Assembly (NCBI RefSeq): GCF_030315745.1
Contig: NZ_JASXSH010000009.1
Location: 124,001 to 188,000, forward strand
DNA length: 64,000 nt
From: Gordonia heveisoli
GTDB taxonomy: Bacteria > Actinomycetota > Actinomycetes > Mycobacteriales > Mycobacteriaceae
Direction: 5' to 3'
The notes under the pieces are model-generated. The model had not been told where the DNA came from and did no database searches. It saw nothing but the letters and a program-made list of their open reading frames with translations. The position numbers and the translations under genes were made by a program. Shown piece after piece: positions 26,312-35,179 of the stretch; the stretch's first letter is position 1; each line of letters begins with the position of its first letter.

Positions 26312-28060
26312 TCACCCGTCGCCGGGGACCGGTACCGGTTCGAGGATCTGTGGCCTGGCCTCGGGTGCCGCGGCTCGCAGCGCGTCGGCCGAATCGTCGT
26401 CGGGCTGGCGTTGCGAGGCGATCTCGGCCTCCACCCGCGCCCGGTAGGTGGCCACTTCGAAGTCGGCCTCCGCGGCACTCCAGCCGAGAATGGGCGCCAT
26501 CAGATCGGCGACCTCCTGTGCACAGTCGACGCCGCGGTGCGAGTATTCGATAGCGATCCGGGTGCGCCGGGCCAGGACATCCTCGAGATGCAGGGCCGCT
26601 TCGTCCTTGGCCGCGTAGACGACTTCGACACGCAGGTACTGCGGCGCCGCTGCGAGCGGTTGTAGCAGGGATTCGTCCTCGTCGGCGTAGTAGAGAACGT
26701 CGTCGATGAGCGACCCGTACCGGTTGAGCAGCCGCCGGATCCGGTAGGGGTGCAACCCGAATCGCTGACCGAGGTGTTCACACTGGTTGATCAAGGCGAA
26801 ATATCCGTCGGCGCCGATCAGCGGTACTCGTTCGGTGATCGAGGGTGCCACCCGGGTGGGGATGAAGTCGTCGCAGGCGTCGACCGCGTCGGCGGCCATC
26901 ACTCGGTAGGTGGTGTATTTGCCGCCCGCGATGGACACCAGCCCAGGCGCGACCGTGGCGACCGCATGCTCGCGTGACAACGATGACGTCTGATCGTCCT
27001 CACCGGCCAGCAGGGGCCGCAAGCCCGCATAGACGCCTTCGATGTCGTCATGGGTGAGCTGGGTGACCAGGACCTCGTTGACACGCTCGAGGATGTAGTC
27101 GATGTCGGCGCGGGTCGCGGCCGGATGCGCGAGATCCAGATTCCAGTCGGTATCGGTGGTTCCGATGATCCAGTGCGTCTCCCACGGGATCACGAAGAGG
27201 ACGGAATTCGCGGTCCGCAGGATGATCGCGGTCTCGCTGACGATGCGGTCGCGTGGCACCACGATGTGCACACCCTTGGAGGCCCGGACACGGAAGTGCC
27301 CACGCTGCTTGGACAGTGCCTGCACCTCGTCGGTCCACACCCCGGCCGCATTGATGACGCAATGCGCGCGCACCTGCGTCTCATCGCCGTTCTCGCTGTC
27401 GCGGACCCGCACGCCGAGGACCCGATCCGACTCCCGGAGAAAGCCGACGACCTGCGTCGACGTCCGGATCACCGCACCGTAGTTGGCCGCGGTGCGGGCG
27501 ACCATCAGGCTGTGCCGCGCGTCGTCGACGACGGTGTCGTAATACCGGATCCCACCGATCAACGAGTCCCGCTTGAGTGCCGGCGCCACCCGTAACGCCC
27601 CCGACCGGGTGACGTGCCGTTGCCCGGGAACCGATTTCGCTCCGCCCATGCGGTCGTAGAGGAAGAGTCCGGCGCCGATATAGGGCCGCTCCCAGACGCG
27701 CTGGGTCAGCGGATACAGGAAGGGCAGCGGTTTGACCAGGTGCGGCGCCAGGAAGCGCAGCGACAGCTCACGTTCGCGCAGTGCCTCGCGGACCAGCCCG
27801 AACTCCAGCTGCTCCAGATAGCGGAGGCCGCCGTGGAACATCTTCGACGATCGGCTCGAGGTGCCCGAGGCGATGTCGCGCGCCTCGACCAGCGCGACCC
27901 GCAGACCGCGGGTCGCCGCATCCAGCGCCGCACCCACTCCGACGACACCACCGCCGATCACCACGATGTCGAACTGTTCCGAACCGAGGCGCCGCCAGGC
28001 TTCCTGGCGGTACAGCGGTCCCATATCTGCAGGTCGATCGGGGTTGAACTCGGTGTTCAT
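26312..28060 (-). CDS. glpD: aerobic glycerol-3-phosphate dehydrogenase
   Basis: A 582-residue FAD enzyme that oxidises glycerol 3-phosphate to dihydroxyacetone phosphate and reduces quinone at the membrane. The FAD-binding DIVVIGGGVVGVG lies near residue 30, followed by GTSSRSSKMFHGGLRYLE, FVIPWETHWIIGTTDTDW and the C-terminal GlpD domain. The ATG at 28060 leaves the FAD motif at the usual depth. It is divergent from glpK with 70 bases between, so the two share a control region. The fit to Rv3302c glpD2 is by recalled order. Confidence 0.92.
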   Translation of the reverse strand: MNTEFNPDRPADMGPLYRQEAWRRLGSEQFDIVVIGGGVVGVGAALDAATRGLRVALVEARDIASGTSSRSSKMFHGGLRYLEQLEFGLVREALRERELSLRFLAPHLVKPLPFLYPLTQRVWERPYIGAGLFLYDRMGGAKSVPGQRHVTRSGALRVAPALKRDSLIGGIRYYDTVVDDARHSLMVARTAANYGAVIRTSTQVVGFLRESDRVLGVRVRDSENGDETQVRAHCVINAAGVWTDEVQALSKQRGHFRVRASKGVHIVVPRDRIVSETAIILRTANSVLFVIPWETHWIIGTTDTDWNLDLAHPAATRADIDYILERVNEVLVTQLTHDDIEGVYAGLRPLLAGEDDQTSSLSREHAVATVAPGLVSIAGGKYTTYRVMAADAVDACDDFIPTRVAPSITERVPLIGADGYFALINQCEHLGQRFGLHPYRIRRLLNRYGSLIDDVLYYADEDESLLQPLAAAPQYLRVEVVYAAKDEAALHLEDVLARRTRIAIEYSHRGVDCAQEVADLMAPILGWSAAEADFEVATYRARVEAEIASQRQPDDDSADALRAAAPEARPQILEPVPVPGDG

Positions 28061-28077
28061 GTCTACCGAGGGTAATT

Positions 28078-28092
28078 GATCCGCGCCGGATC
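28078..28092. promoter_or_regulatory. short palindrome between glpD and glpK
   Basis: GATCCG-cgc-CGGATC, two perfect 6-bp arms around a 3-bp centre, lies in the 70-base gap between divergent glpD and glpK. It could be an operator for a glycerol-responsive regulator, but short GC palindromes are common in such genomes. Confidence 0.3.
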
Positions 28093-28130
28093 GCACGGCT
28101 GACGCGTCCACGCATGCGAGGATGGGCCGC

Positions 28131-29639
28131 GTGGGCAGCGCGAAACAGTATGTGGCGGCGATCGACCAGGGCACCACCTCCACCCGGGCGATGGTCTTCG
28201 ACCATGACGGTCGAGTGGTGAGCTGCGAGCAACTCGAACACCGGCAGATCTTCCCGCAGGCGGGCTGGGTCGAACACGACGCCGCCGAGATCTGGCGCAA
28301 CACGCGGCGCGTCGCCGCCGCCGCGCTGGCGGCCGTGGACCTGAAGTCGGAGAACATCGCGGCCTGCGGTGTCACCAATCAGCGCGAGACCACCGTCATC
28401 TGGGATCGCACAACCGGGCAGCCCATCCACAACGCGATCGTCTGGCAGGACACCCGTACCGCCGAACTGTGCACCGAACTCGCGGGCGACGCCGGCGCCG
28501 ACCGTTACCGGAGGCGCACCGGTCTTCCGCTGTCCACGTACTTCGCGGGGCCGAAGGCACGGTGGATCCTCGACCACGTCGACGGTGCCCGTGCGCGCGC
28601 CGAGGCAGGCGAATTGTGTTTCGGCACCATGGATTCCTGGATCGCCTGGAATATGACGGGCGGTATCGACGGCGGCCTGCACCTCACCGACGTCACGAAC
28701 GCCTCCCGGACCATGCTGATGGATCTCCGCACCCTCGACTGGGATCCCGAGATCTGTGCCGCCATCGGCATCCCGATGGCGATGCTGCCGCAGATCCGCA
28801 GTTCTGCCGAGGTCTACGGGCCACTGCGCGAACACGGTCCGCTGCCCGGTGTCGCACTGTCGGGCATTCTCGGCGATCAGCAGGCCGCCACCTTCGGGCA
28901 GGCCTGCCTGTCACCCGGCGAGGCCAAGAACACCTATGGCACCGGCAACTTCCTGCTGCTCAACACCGGCACCGAACCGGTGTTCAGCGACCACGGCCTG
29001 CTCACCACCGTCTGCTACCGGATCGGCGAGCAGCCGGCCCGCTACGCCCTCGAAGGATCGATCGCGGTCACCGGGTCACTCGTCCAGTGGTTGCGCGACA
29101 ATCTCGGTCTCATCGATTCCGCCGCGGACATCGAACCGCTCGCGGCCTCGGTCGACGACAACGGCGGCGCATATTTCGTGCCCGCCTTCTCCGGACTCTT
29201 CGCCCCGCGCTGGCGTGCCGATGCGCGTGGTGTCGTCGTCGGCCTGACCCGCTTCGTGAACAAAGGACACCTGGCGCGGGCCGCCTTGGAGGCCAGCGCC
29301 TTTCAGACGCGCGAGGTCATCGAGGCCATGCAGGCGGACTCGGGAGTGCCGTTGTCGACCCTCAAGGTCGACGGCGGGATGGTGGTCAACGAACTGCTCA
29401 TGCAATTCCAGGCCGACATCCTCGACGTGCCCGTCGTACGTCCGGTGGTCAACGAGACCACCGCACTCGGTGCCGCCTACGCCGCCGGACTGGCGGTCGG
29501 CTATTGGGAGAGCGAGGACGAGATCCGCGCGAACTGGGCGGAGGACAAACGGTGGACACCGGCGATGCCCGAAACCGATCGCGACCGGCTCTACGCCGGA
29601 TGGAATCGCGCGGTCGAGCACAGCTTCGGCCTGGCCTGA
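28131..29639 (+). CDS. glpK: glycerol kinase
   Basis: A 502-residue FGGY-family kinase making glycerol 3-phosphate from glycerol and [23 protein letters not shown] is the N-terminal phosphate loop, followed by [23 protein letters not shown] and the C-terminal [21 protein letters not shown] chose the GTG at 28131 because GAGG at 28118-28121 is well spaced for it; the ATG at 28122 abuts that site and would add three residues. Divergent from glpD, its metabolic partner. Confidence 0.92.
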   Translation: MGSAKQYVAAIDQGTTSTRAMVFDHDGRVVSCEQLEHRQIFPQAGWVEHDAAEIWRNTRRVAAAALAAVDLKSENIAACGVTNQRETTVIWDRTTGQPIHNAIVWQDTRTAELCTELAGDAGADRYRRRTGLPLSTYFAGPKARWILDHVDGARARAEAGELCFGTMDSWIAWNMTGGIDGGLHLTDVTNASRTMLMDLRTLDWDPEICAAIGIPMAMLPQIRSSAEVYGPLREHGPLPGVALSGILGDQQAATFGQACLSPGEAKNTYGTGNFLLLNTGTEPVFSDHGLLTTVCYRIGEQPARYALEGSIAVTGSLVQWLRDNLGLIDSAADIEPLAASVDDNGGAYFVPAFSGLFAPRWRADARGVVVGLTRFVNKGHLARAALEASAFQTREVIEAMQADSGVPLSTLKVDGGMVVNELLMQFQADILDVPVVRPVVNETTALGAAYAAGLAVGYWESEDEIRANWAEDKRWTPAMPETDRDRLYAGWNRAVEHSFGLA

Positions 29640-29653
29640 GTTCGGTCCCCTGC

Positions 29654-31036
29654 CTAGGCGGCCTCGTCGTCGCGTTCGAGGACCTCCAGCCGATCGATCG
29701 CGTTGCGGGCGAAGACCTGCTGTTCGGTCACCGCCAGCTGAGTGCGGTTACGACTGGTGAACGCGAACGTCCAGTCGATGAGGGTGGTCAGCCGGTTGCG
29801 GAACCCGACCAGGTAGATCAGGTGCAGGAACAGCCAACCGATCCAGGCGAAGAAGCCGGCCAGCTCGACACTGCGTGAGGTGCCCGGAATCGGGATCTTG
29901 GCGACCGCGCTGTAGCGGGCGATGGTGGCCATCGACCCCTTGTCCCAGTACTGGAACGGCTCGCGCCCGGCGTCGTCGCCCTTGAGACGCGACTTGATCA
30001 CCCCCGCAGCATATTTCGCACCCTGAATGGCGCCCTGCGCCATACCGGGCACACCGTCGACGGCCATCATGTCGCCGACGACGAACACCTCCGGATGACC
30101 GGGAATCGACAGATCCGGTTCGACGCGGACCCGCCCGGCGCGGTCGAGCTCGACATCACTCTGGTCGGCGAGCTGGCGGCCGAGCGGATTGCCCGCGACG
30201 CCTGCCGACCAGATCTTGCACTGGCTCTCGATCCGTCGCACGGTGCCGTCGGCATCCTTGACGGCCAGACCGTCATAGTCCATGTCGACCACCATCGCGC
30301 CGAGCTGGACCTCCACCCCGATCTTCTCCAGGCGTTGTGCGGCAGCCGCACTGAGCTTTCCGCCGTAGGGCGGCAGCACCGCGGTGGCAGCATCGACCAG
30401 CACGACCCGGGCGTCGGCCGAATCGATGTTGCGAAAGGTCCCGGCCAGCGTCTTGCGCGCCATCTCAGCGATCTGTCCGGCCATCTCCACGCCGGTCGCC
30501 CCAGCCCCGATCACCACGAAGGTCATCAACCGTGCACGTTCGGCCGGGTCGTCGGACAACTCGGCCTGTTCGAAGGCTCCGAGAATGCGACCGCGCAGTT
30601 CCAGCGCATCGTCGATCGTCTTGAGGCCGGGTGCGAACTCGGCAAAATGGTCGTTGCCGAAGTAGGACTGGTCGGCTCCGGCGGCGACGATCAGATTGTC
30701 GTAGGCGATCACGGTGTCCCGACCGAGCAGCTGTGAGGTGACCGTTCGGGCGGTGATGTCTATCGAATCAACTTCACCCAGAACAACATTCACATTGTTC
30801 TGCTTGCGCAGGATAACCCGCAGGGGCGGCGCGATCTGCCCTTCCGACACCAGTCCGGTCGCGACCTGATAGAGCATCGGCTGGAACAGATGGTGGGTGG
30901 TACGGGCGATCACGGTGACGTCGACGTCGGCCTTGGCGAACTGCCGGGCAGCCGTGAGGCCGCCGAATCCCGAGCCGATGATAACGATGTGCGGGCGCGG
31001 ACCCCCCGCGTGACGATCAGTTGATGTGCGACCCAT
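29654..31036 (-). CDS. ndh: type II NADH dehydrogenase
   Basis: A 460-residue NADH:quinone oxidoreductase, non-proton-pumping, peripheral to the membrane. FAD-binding HIVIIGSGFGGLTAARQF is at the N-terminus, the NADH-binding site is VVIGAGATGVEMAGQIAEM, and VFVVGDMMAVDGVPGMAQGA is the second FAD contact. Hydrophobic C-terminal segments (ELAGFFAWIGWLFLHLIYLV) fit membrane attachment. An excellent AGGAGGGACGTC ribosome site precedes the ATG at 31036. A 7-bp-arm palindrome lies just upstream. Confidence 0.92.
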   Translation of the reverse strand: MGRTSTDRHAGGPRPHIVIIGSGFGGLTAARQFAKADVDVTVIARTTHHLFQPMLYQVATGLVSEGQIAPPLRVILRKQNNVNVVLGEVDSIDITARTVTSQLLGRDTVIAYDNLIVAAGADQSYFGNDHFAEFAPGLKTIDDALELRGRILGAFEQAELSDDPAERARLMTFVVIGAGATGVEMAGQIAEMARKTLAGTFRNIDSADARVVLVDAATAVLPPYGGKLSAAAAQRLEKIGVEVQLGAMVVDMDYDGLAVKDADGTVRRIESQCKIWSAGVAGNPLGRQLADQSDVELDRAGRVRVEPDLSIPGHPEVFVVGDMMAVDGVPGMAQGAIQGAKYAAGVIKSRLKGDDAGREPFQYWDKGSMATIARYSAVAKIPIPGTSRSVELAGFFAWIGWLFLHLIYLVGFRNRLTTLIDWTFAFTSRNRTQLAVTEQQVFARNAIDRLEVLERDDEAA

Positions 31037-31051
31037 GACGTCCCTCCTGGC

Positions 31052-31067
31052 GATCTCGGTCGAGATC
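31052..31067. promoter_or_regulatory. palindrome in the ndh leader
   Basis: GATCTCG-gt-CGAGATC, perfect 7-bp arms, lies 16-31 bases upstream of the ndh start. It could be a repressor site or an RNA hairpin near the ribosome site. No regulator is assigned. Confidence 0.35.
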
Positions 31068-31215
31068 TGCGGTGGGACACCCAGGCGGACGATGTCTCGT
31101 TCTTTGCTCCACGCCGGTTGTCTCCGGCCACGCCAGTCGCTGACATCCAGAGTACCCAAGGCCGACTCCACCACGAAACCGAATATGCCCCACGCCACAC
31201 CAGACGGCTCGATCC

Positions 31216-31647
31216 TCAGGCCACGAAGTCGGCGACGACCGCGACCACGCCCGCCGTTCCCCCCAGCGCGGCGGACGCCTCGTAGGCGGCGTCGCGCAAC
31301 AGCGCCCGCGGAGCCTGTCCGAGCGATCCGGCCGACAGTTGCAGGCAATCCAGTGCCCGCGCGCGACGGAAGTTGTCCCGCTGCGCGTCGCGGTCGGCGC
31401 GACGCTGGCTGACGAAAGCCTCGAGGTCGAGGGCTGCCATCGCCGTACGTAGCTGCGCCAGTGCAGATTCCGAGGCCGCCCCCCGTTCGCGGAACTGGGT
31501 CAGCACCTCCATGGCCTCCGGCGAGTCGAGCCCGCAGGCGTCGACGACGGATGCGGCAAGTCGGGCCAGCACCGCCGGTATGTCGGTGTCGGCGACCGCG
31601 TCGACGAGTTGCGCCACCCCGCCGGGCAGTCGGTCAATGCGGTGCAC
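31216..31647 (-). CDS. hypothetical helical protein, overlapping partner of the 32944 gene
   Basis: A 143-residue, Ala-rich, mostly helical soluble protein (EAMEVLTQFRERGAASESALAQLRTAMAA is representative in character). The GTG at 31647 overlaps the upstream stop by 14 bases and is preceded by a GGGACGGAAACC purine stretch. Longer in-frame starts (ATG at 31698 or 31758) exist but would overlap up to 125 bases and add Arg-rich sequence. No family recognised. It is probably co-expressed with the preceding gene. Confidence 0.5.
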   Translation of the reverse strand: MHRIDRLPGGVAQLVDAVADTDIPAVLARLAASVVDACGLDSPEAMEVLTQFRERGAASESALAQLRTAMAALDLEAFVSQRRADRDAQRDNFRRARALDCLQLSAGSLGQAPRALLRDAAYEASAALGGTAGVVAVVADFVA

Positions 31648-32944
31648 GGTTTCCGTCCCGCGCCGGCCGCTGTGCGTCGACGCCCCGCCCGGCACCATCG
31701 GCTGATCCAGTCTCGGTGACCGGGCCGCCGCCAACCGATCCCCCGCGGACCGAATCATCGGACGCCGGACTCGCCTGCGGTGACCAGTCACCGAGCACCG
31801 GAGGACCGACCAGCGGCAGGCTGCCGACGATCTCCCGACCGTGCTCGGCAGTGTGCATGTAGTGCGCCGGTACATGTTTCCGGTCGCGGGACTGCTGGCG
31901 CGCGCCGCCCGGCGGCACCGTACCCGGGCCGACGGGTCGCTGGCCCGCACCCGTCGCCGCCCCCGGTGTCGACGGCGTCGGTGGCGCCACGCCGGTCAGC
32001 ATCGGCGGGGTCAGTGGCCTCGGCCCGGCCGGGACACCACCCGGATCTGTCGACGCTTCCGATCCCGGACGCGGTCCGGCGCCGCCACGCCCCTCCAGGG
32101 CGGCCGCGCGCGTCCCGACGTCGGCCGTACCCAGTCCTGCGCGGCGCAACCCCGACGGCCCGTCACCGGACGCCGTCCGCCGGTCACCGCCGCTACCCGA
32201 CGGGGCACCGGCCCCCGACGACGGACCGGATCCGGACGTGGCCGCCGCGGCGTTCGTCGGCTGCACGGTACTGGGAGTGCCGGCCGGCGACGGACCCGAC
32301 GGTCCGAGATCACCGGCGCCGGCCGAACCACCGGCCTGGCGACGGGTGCCGTCAGCGTCGCGATCACCACCAGCCCCCGACGTTCCGCTACCGGCATCGT
32401 CGGTCGCCACCAGCTCATCCGGCGTGAGGACGGCGTCGGGCAGCGAGTCGGCGGCGTCGTTCATCGGCCGACTGTAGGTGCCCAGCATCATCGACTGCAC
32501 CTGCGAACGCACGAGCGGAACATCCTCGGGATGTGTGCGGACATGCTGCTGCAGCCGTCGCATCTCTGGTTCGAAAGCCCTTGTCGCCGCAATCGTTCCG
32601 CGGCCGGAGTCCATTGCGGCAGCAGCGGCGTCCGCGCCGGCCAGCCCCGTCGACATCGCGGTGCTCAACCTATGTGCGGCGGCGACCCCGGCGTCGGGGG
32701 CGCCGCCGGTCATCAGGTCGGAGCCGAATTCACCGTTGAGCCGGCCCATGGCGCGGCGGACACGCGCGATCGCCGTCCGAATGGCGGCGATATCGCCGGC
32801 AACGTTCCCGTCCTGCATCGAACCGAGGATGCCGAGGATCTCGGCGAGCGACAGCGCCGACCAGTCCGTGGTCGAGGCCGATGGCGACGGACACCGCCCC
32901 GCTGAACCGTACAGATCGCCGACACCTGCGCCCGGGTTCGTCAT
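31634..32944 (-). CDS. hypothetical protein: helical N-terminal domain plus Gly/Pro/Ser-rich region
   Basis: A 436-residue protein with no signal peptide or membrane helix. The first 165 residues are helix-rich and polar (for example IRTAIARVRRAMGRLNGEF and ATRAFEPEMRRLQQHVRTHP), in a length and style reminiscent of type VII secretion substrates or PPE-like proteins, but no WxG motif is evident. About 190 residues of Gly/Ser/Ala/Pro low complexity follow. A short conserved-looking block near the C-terminus (PAHYMHTAEHGREIVGSLP) may be functional. GGGAGGGCG precedes the ATG. Function unknown. Confidence 0.55.
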   Translation of the reverse strand: MTNPGAGVGDLYGSAGRCPSPSASTTDWSALSLAEILGILGSMQDGNVAGDIAAIRTAIARVRRAMGRLNGEFGSDLMTGGAPDAGVAAAHRLSTAMSTGLAGADAAAAAMDSGRGTIAATRAFEPEMRRLQQHVRTHPEDVPLVRSQVQSMMLGTYSRPMNDAADSLPDAVLTPDELVATDDAGSGTSGAGGDRDADGTRRQAGGSAGAGDLGPSGPSPAGTPSTVQPTNAAAATSGSGPSSGAGAPSGSGGDRRTASGDGPSGLRRAGLGTADVGTRAAALEGRGGAGPRPGSEASTDPGGVPAGPRPLTPPMLTGVAPPTPSTPGAATGAGQRPVGPGTVPPGGARQQSRDRKHVPAHYMHTAEHGREIVGSLPLVGPPVLGDWSPQASPASDDSVRGGSVGGGPVTETGSADGAGRGVDAQRPARDGNRAPH

Positions 32945-33059
32945 CGCCCTCCCCATCCGGCGCGGACCGATCCCCTGTGTCGACGCCTGGTGGGTGACCT
33001 TACCCCGCGCACGCCTCGCGGACGCCGTTCACGCAGAGTTGTCCACAGGTACGGGGCAA

Positions 33060-34463
33060 CTAGTCGAGGTCGTCGTGGCGGACCAACTGACGAGCCGCCT
33101 CGGTCACCGATCCCGACAGCGACGGATACACCGACAGCGTCTGCGCCAGATCACCGACCGTCAGCTTGTTCTGCACCGCGATCGCGATCGGCAGAATCAG
33201 CTCGGAGGCCGTCGGCGCGACCACCACACCACCGATGACCACGCCGGTCGCCGGACGGCAGAAGATCTTGACGAAGCCACGCCGCAGCCCGCTCATCTTC
33301 GCCCGCGGGTTGGTCGACAACGGCAGCATCACGGTTCGCGCCGGGTATTCCCCGGAGTCGATCGACTTCTGCGAGACGCCGACCGTCGCGATCTCCGGTC
33401 GGGTGAAGATCGCCGATGCGACGGTTTTCAGCTTGATCGGGCTGACCCCCTCGCCGAGGGCGTGGTACATCGCGATCCGTCCCTGCATCGCGGCGACGGA
33501 GGCGAGCGGGAAGAGACCGGTGCAGTCGCCTGCCGCGTAGACGCCCGGTACCGAGGTCCGCGACACCCGATCCACGTTGATGTAGCCACCCCGGTCGGTC
33601 TCCACACCGGCGGTCTCCAGACCGAGGGTGTCGGTGTTGGGCACCGACCCGACGGTCATCAGGACGTGCGAACCGGTCACGGTCGAACCGTCGGCCAGGA
33701 AGGCGACCACCGAGTCCCCCTGACGCTCGACCTTGTCGGCGCGGGCGTGTTTGATCAACGTCACGCCGCGTTCGGCGAGGGCCTCCTCCAGGACCAGCGC
33801 CGCATCCTCGTCCTCATGCGGCAACACCCGGTCCCGGCTGGACACCAGGGTGACCTTGACGCCGAGTTCGGTATAGGCGTGCACGAATTCGGCGCCGGTG
33901 ACGCCGGAGCCGATGACGATCAGATGTTCGGGCAGCTCCTCGAGATCGTAGAGCTGGCGCCAGTTCAGGATGCGTTCGCCGTCGGGCCGGGCGTCGGGCA
34001 GCACACGGGGTGAGGCGCCGCTGGCCAGCAGCACCACGTCGCCCTCGTAGCGTTCGGTGGTGCCGTCGGCGAGGGTCGCGACGACCCCGTGGGTGGACAC
34101 ACCCAGCTGGCGAGGTTCGAGTGCCGCGCGGCCCGATACCAGCCGCACCCCCTCGCTGACCAGCCTCGAGCGAATGTCGGCGGACTGGGCGAAGGCCAGG
34201 TCGCGAACGCGCTGATGGATCTGCGGCAACGTCACGAGAGCGTCATCGGTCCTCAGGTTGATACCGAGGTCGACGGCTCGACGCACCTCGGTGCGAATAC
34301 CGGTGGACGCGATGAAGGTCTTCGACGGGACGCAATCCCAGAGCACGCAGGCACCACCGATGCCGTCACAGTCGATCAGGGTGATCTCGGCTCCGTACGC
34401 TGCTGCCGCCAGCGCCGCCTCGTAGCCCGCGGGCCCTCCGCCGATGATGACGATCCTGGTCAC
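33060..34463 (-). CDS. lpdA: NAD(P)H-quinone dehydrogenase LpdA (pyridine nucleotide-disulfide oxidoreductase family)
   Basis: A 467-residue flavoprotein closely resembling remembered mycobacterial LpdA (Rv3303c). RIVIIGGGPAGYEAALAAA binds FAD, HLIVIGSGVTGAEFVHAYTE binds NAD(P), and GVYAAGDCTGLFPLASVAAM follows. The active-site segment reads GGACVLWDCVPSKTF, so two cysteines four residues apart are present; as I recall, the M. tuberculosis protein has Ala at the first position. GTG start at 34463 with GAGGAG upstream. It likely reduces quinones and supports redox defence. Confidence 0.88.
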   Translation of the reverse strand: MTRIVIIGGGPAGYEAALAAAAYGAEITLIDCDGIGGACVLWDCVPSKTFIASTGIRTEVRRAVDLGINLRTDDALVTLPQIHQRVRDLAFAQSADIRSRLVSEGVRLVSGRAALEPRQLGVSTHGVVATLADGTTERYEGDVVLLASGASPRVLPDARPDGERILNWRQLYDLEELPEHLIVIGSGVTGAEFVHAYTELGVKVTLVSSRDRVLPHEDEDAALVLEEALAERGVTLIKHARADKVERQGDSVVAFLADGSTVTGSHVLMTVGSVPNTDTLGLETAGVETDRGGYINVDRVSRTSVPGVYAAGDCTGLFPLASVAAMQGRIAMYHALGEGVSPIKLKTVASAIFTRPEIATVGVSQKSIDSGEYPARTVMLPLSTNPRAKMSGLRRGFVKIFCRPATGVVIGGVVVAPTASELILPIAIAVQNKLTVGDLAQTLSVYPSLSGSVTEAARQLVRHDDLD

Positions 34464-34585
34464 GATCACTCCTCTGTTTTCGCCTGTCCCCGTCGTATGC
34501 CCGGGTACCAGGGTAGGCCCGCAGGTGACGATCGTCGGCACGGGCCGGTGGAGTGTGCAACACATCATCATGTCCGTCCGCACTG

Positions 34586-34600
34586 TTACGCGCGGCGTAA
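34586..34600. promoter_or_regulatory. palindrome in the lpdA / cyclotransferase intergenic region
   Basis: TTACGC-gcg-GCGTAA, perfect 6-bp arms, lies between divergent lpdA (start 34463) and the gene at 34688. It is immediately followed by TACGAT, which could be a plus-strand -10 element. A regulator site is possible. Confidence 0.3.
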
Positions 34601-34687
34601 TACGATCGTCAGAGTCCGGTCACGGTGGTCGGGCGAGTGTGCCCACCCGGCCACCACAGGTTGAGAAAGTGCAGGTCACAGGCGCCA

Positions 34688-35170
34688 ATGCCGATATACG
34701 CTGCCTACGGTTCGAATATGCATCCAGACCAGATGGCCGAGCGCGCACCGCACTCACCGATGTCGGGAACCGGATGGTTGCACGGCTGGCGGTTGACCTT
34801 CGGCGGCGGGGACATCGGCTGGGAGGGCTCGCTGGCGACCGTCGTACCCGACGGCGACGACGAGCAATCGCGGGTATTCGTCGTGCTCTACGACGTGCCC
34901 GATGAGGACGAGGACACCCTCGACCGCTGGGAGGGATCCGAACTCGGCATCCATCGCAAGATCCGCGCGCGTGTGCAGACCGCCGACGGCCCGGTACTGG
35001 CGTGGCTCTATGTCCTCGACGCCTTCGAAGGCGGGTTGCCCTCGGCTCGCTACCTGGGTGTGATGGCCGATGCCGCCGAGATCGCCGGCGCGCCCGCCGA
35101 CTACGTGCAGGACCTGCGGCTGCGTGAGGCCCGCAACGTCGGCCCCGGGCCGGGCCCGATCGAACCCTGA
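34688..35170 (+). CDS. gamma-glutamylcyclotransferase-like protein
   Basis: A 160-residue protein. IYAAYGSNMHPDQM is the YGSNM-type N-terminal loop of the gamma-glutamylcyclotransferase/AIG2 family, and a Glu in the middle (LDRWEGSELGIHRK) fits the catalytic acid region. The ATG at 34688 puts the motif immediately at the N-terminus. The position directly after lpdA matches Rv3304 as I recall it. The natural substrate is not known. Confidence 0.78.
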   Translation: MPIYAAYGSNMHPDQMAERAPHSPMSGTGWLHGWRLTFGGGDIGWEGSLATVVPDGDDEQSRVFVVLYDVPDEDEDTLDRWEGSELGIHRKIRARVQTADGPVLAWLYVLDAFEGGLPSARYLGVMADAAEIAGAPADYVQDLRLREARNVGPGPGPIEP

Positions 35171-35179
35171 GTCGACCCG

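Noticed and set aside
31216-31758. The longer start (ATG 31758) for the 143-residue protein
   Set aside because: It would overlap the upstream gene by 125 bases and add Arg-rich sequence typical of out-of-frame coding; the GTG at 31647 gives a 14-base overlap with a purine-rich site.
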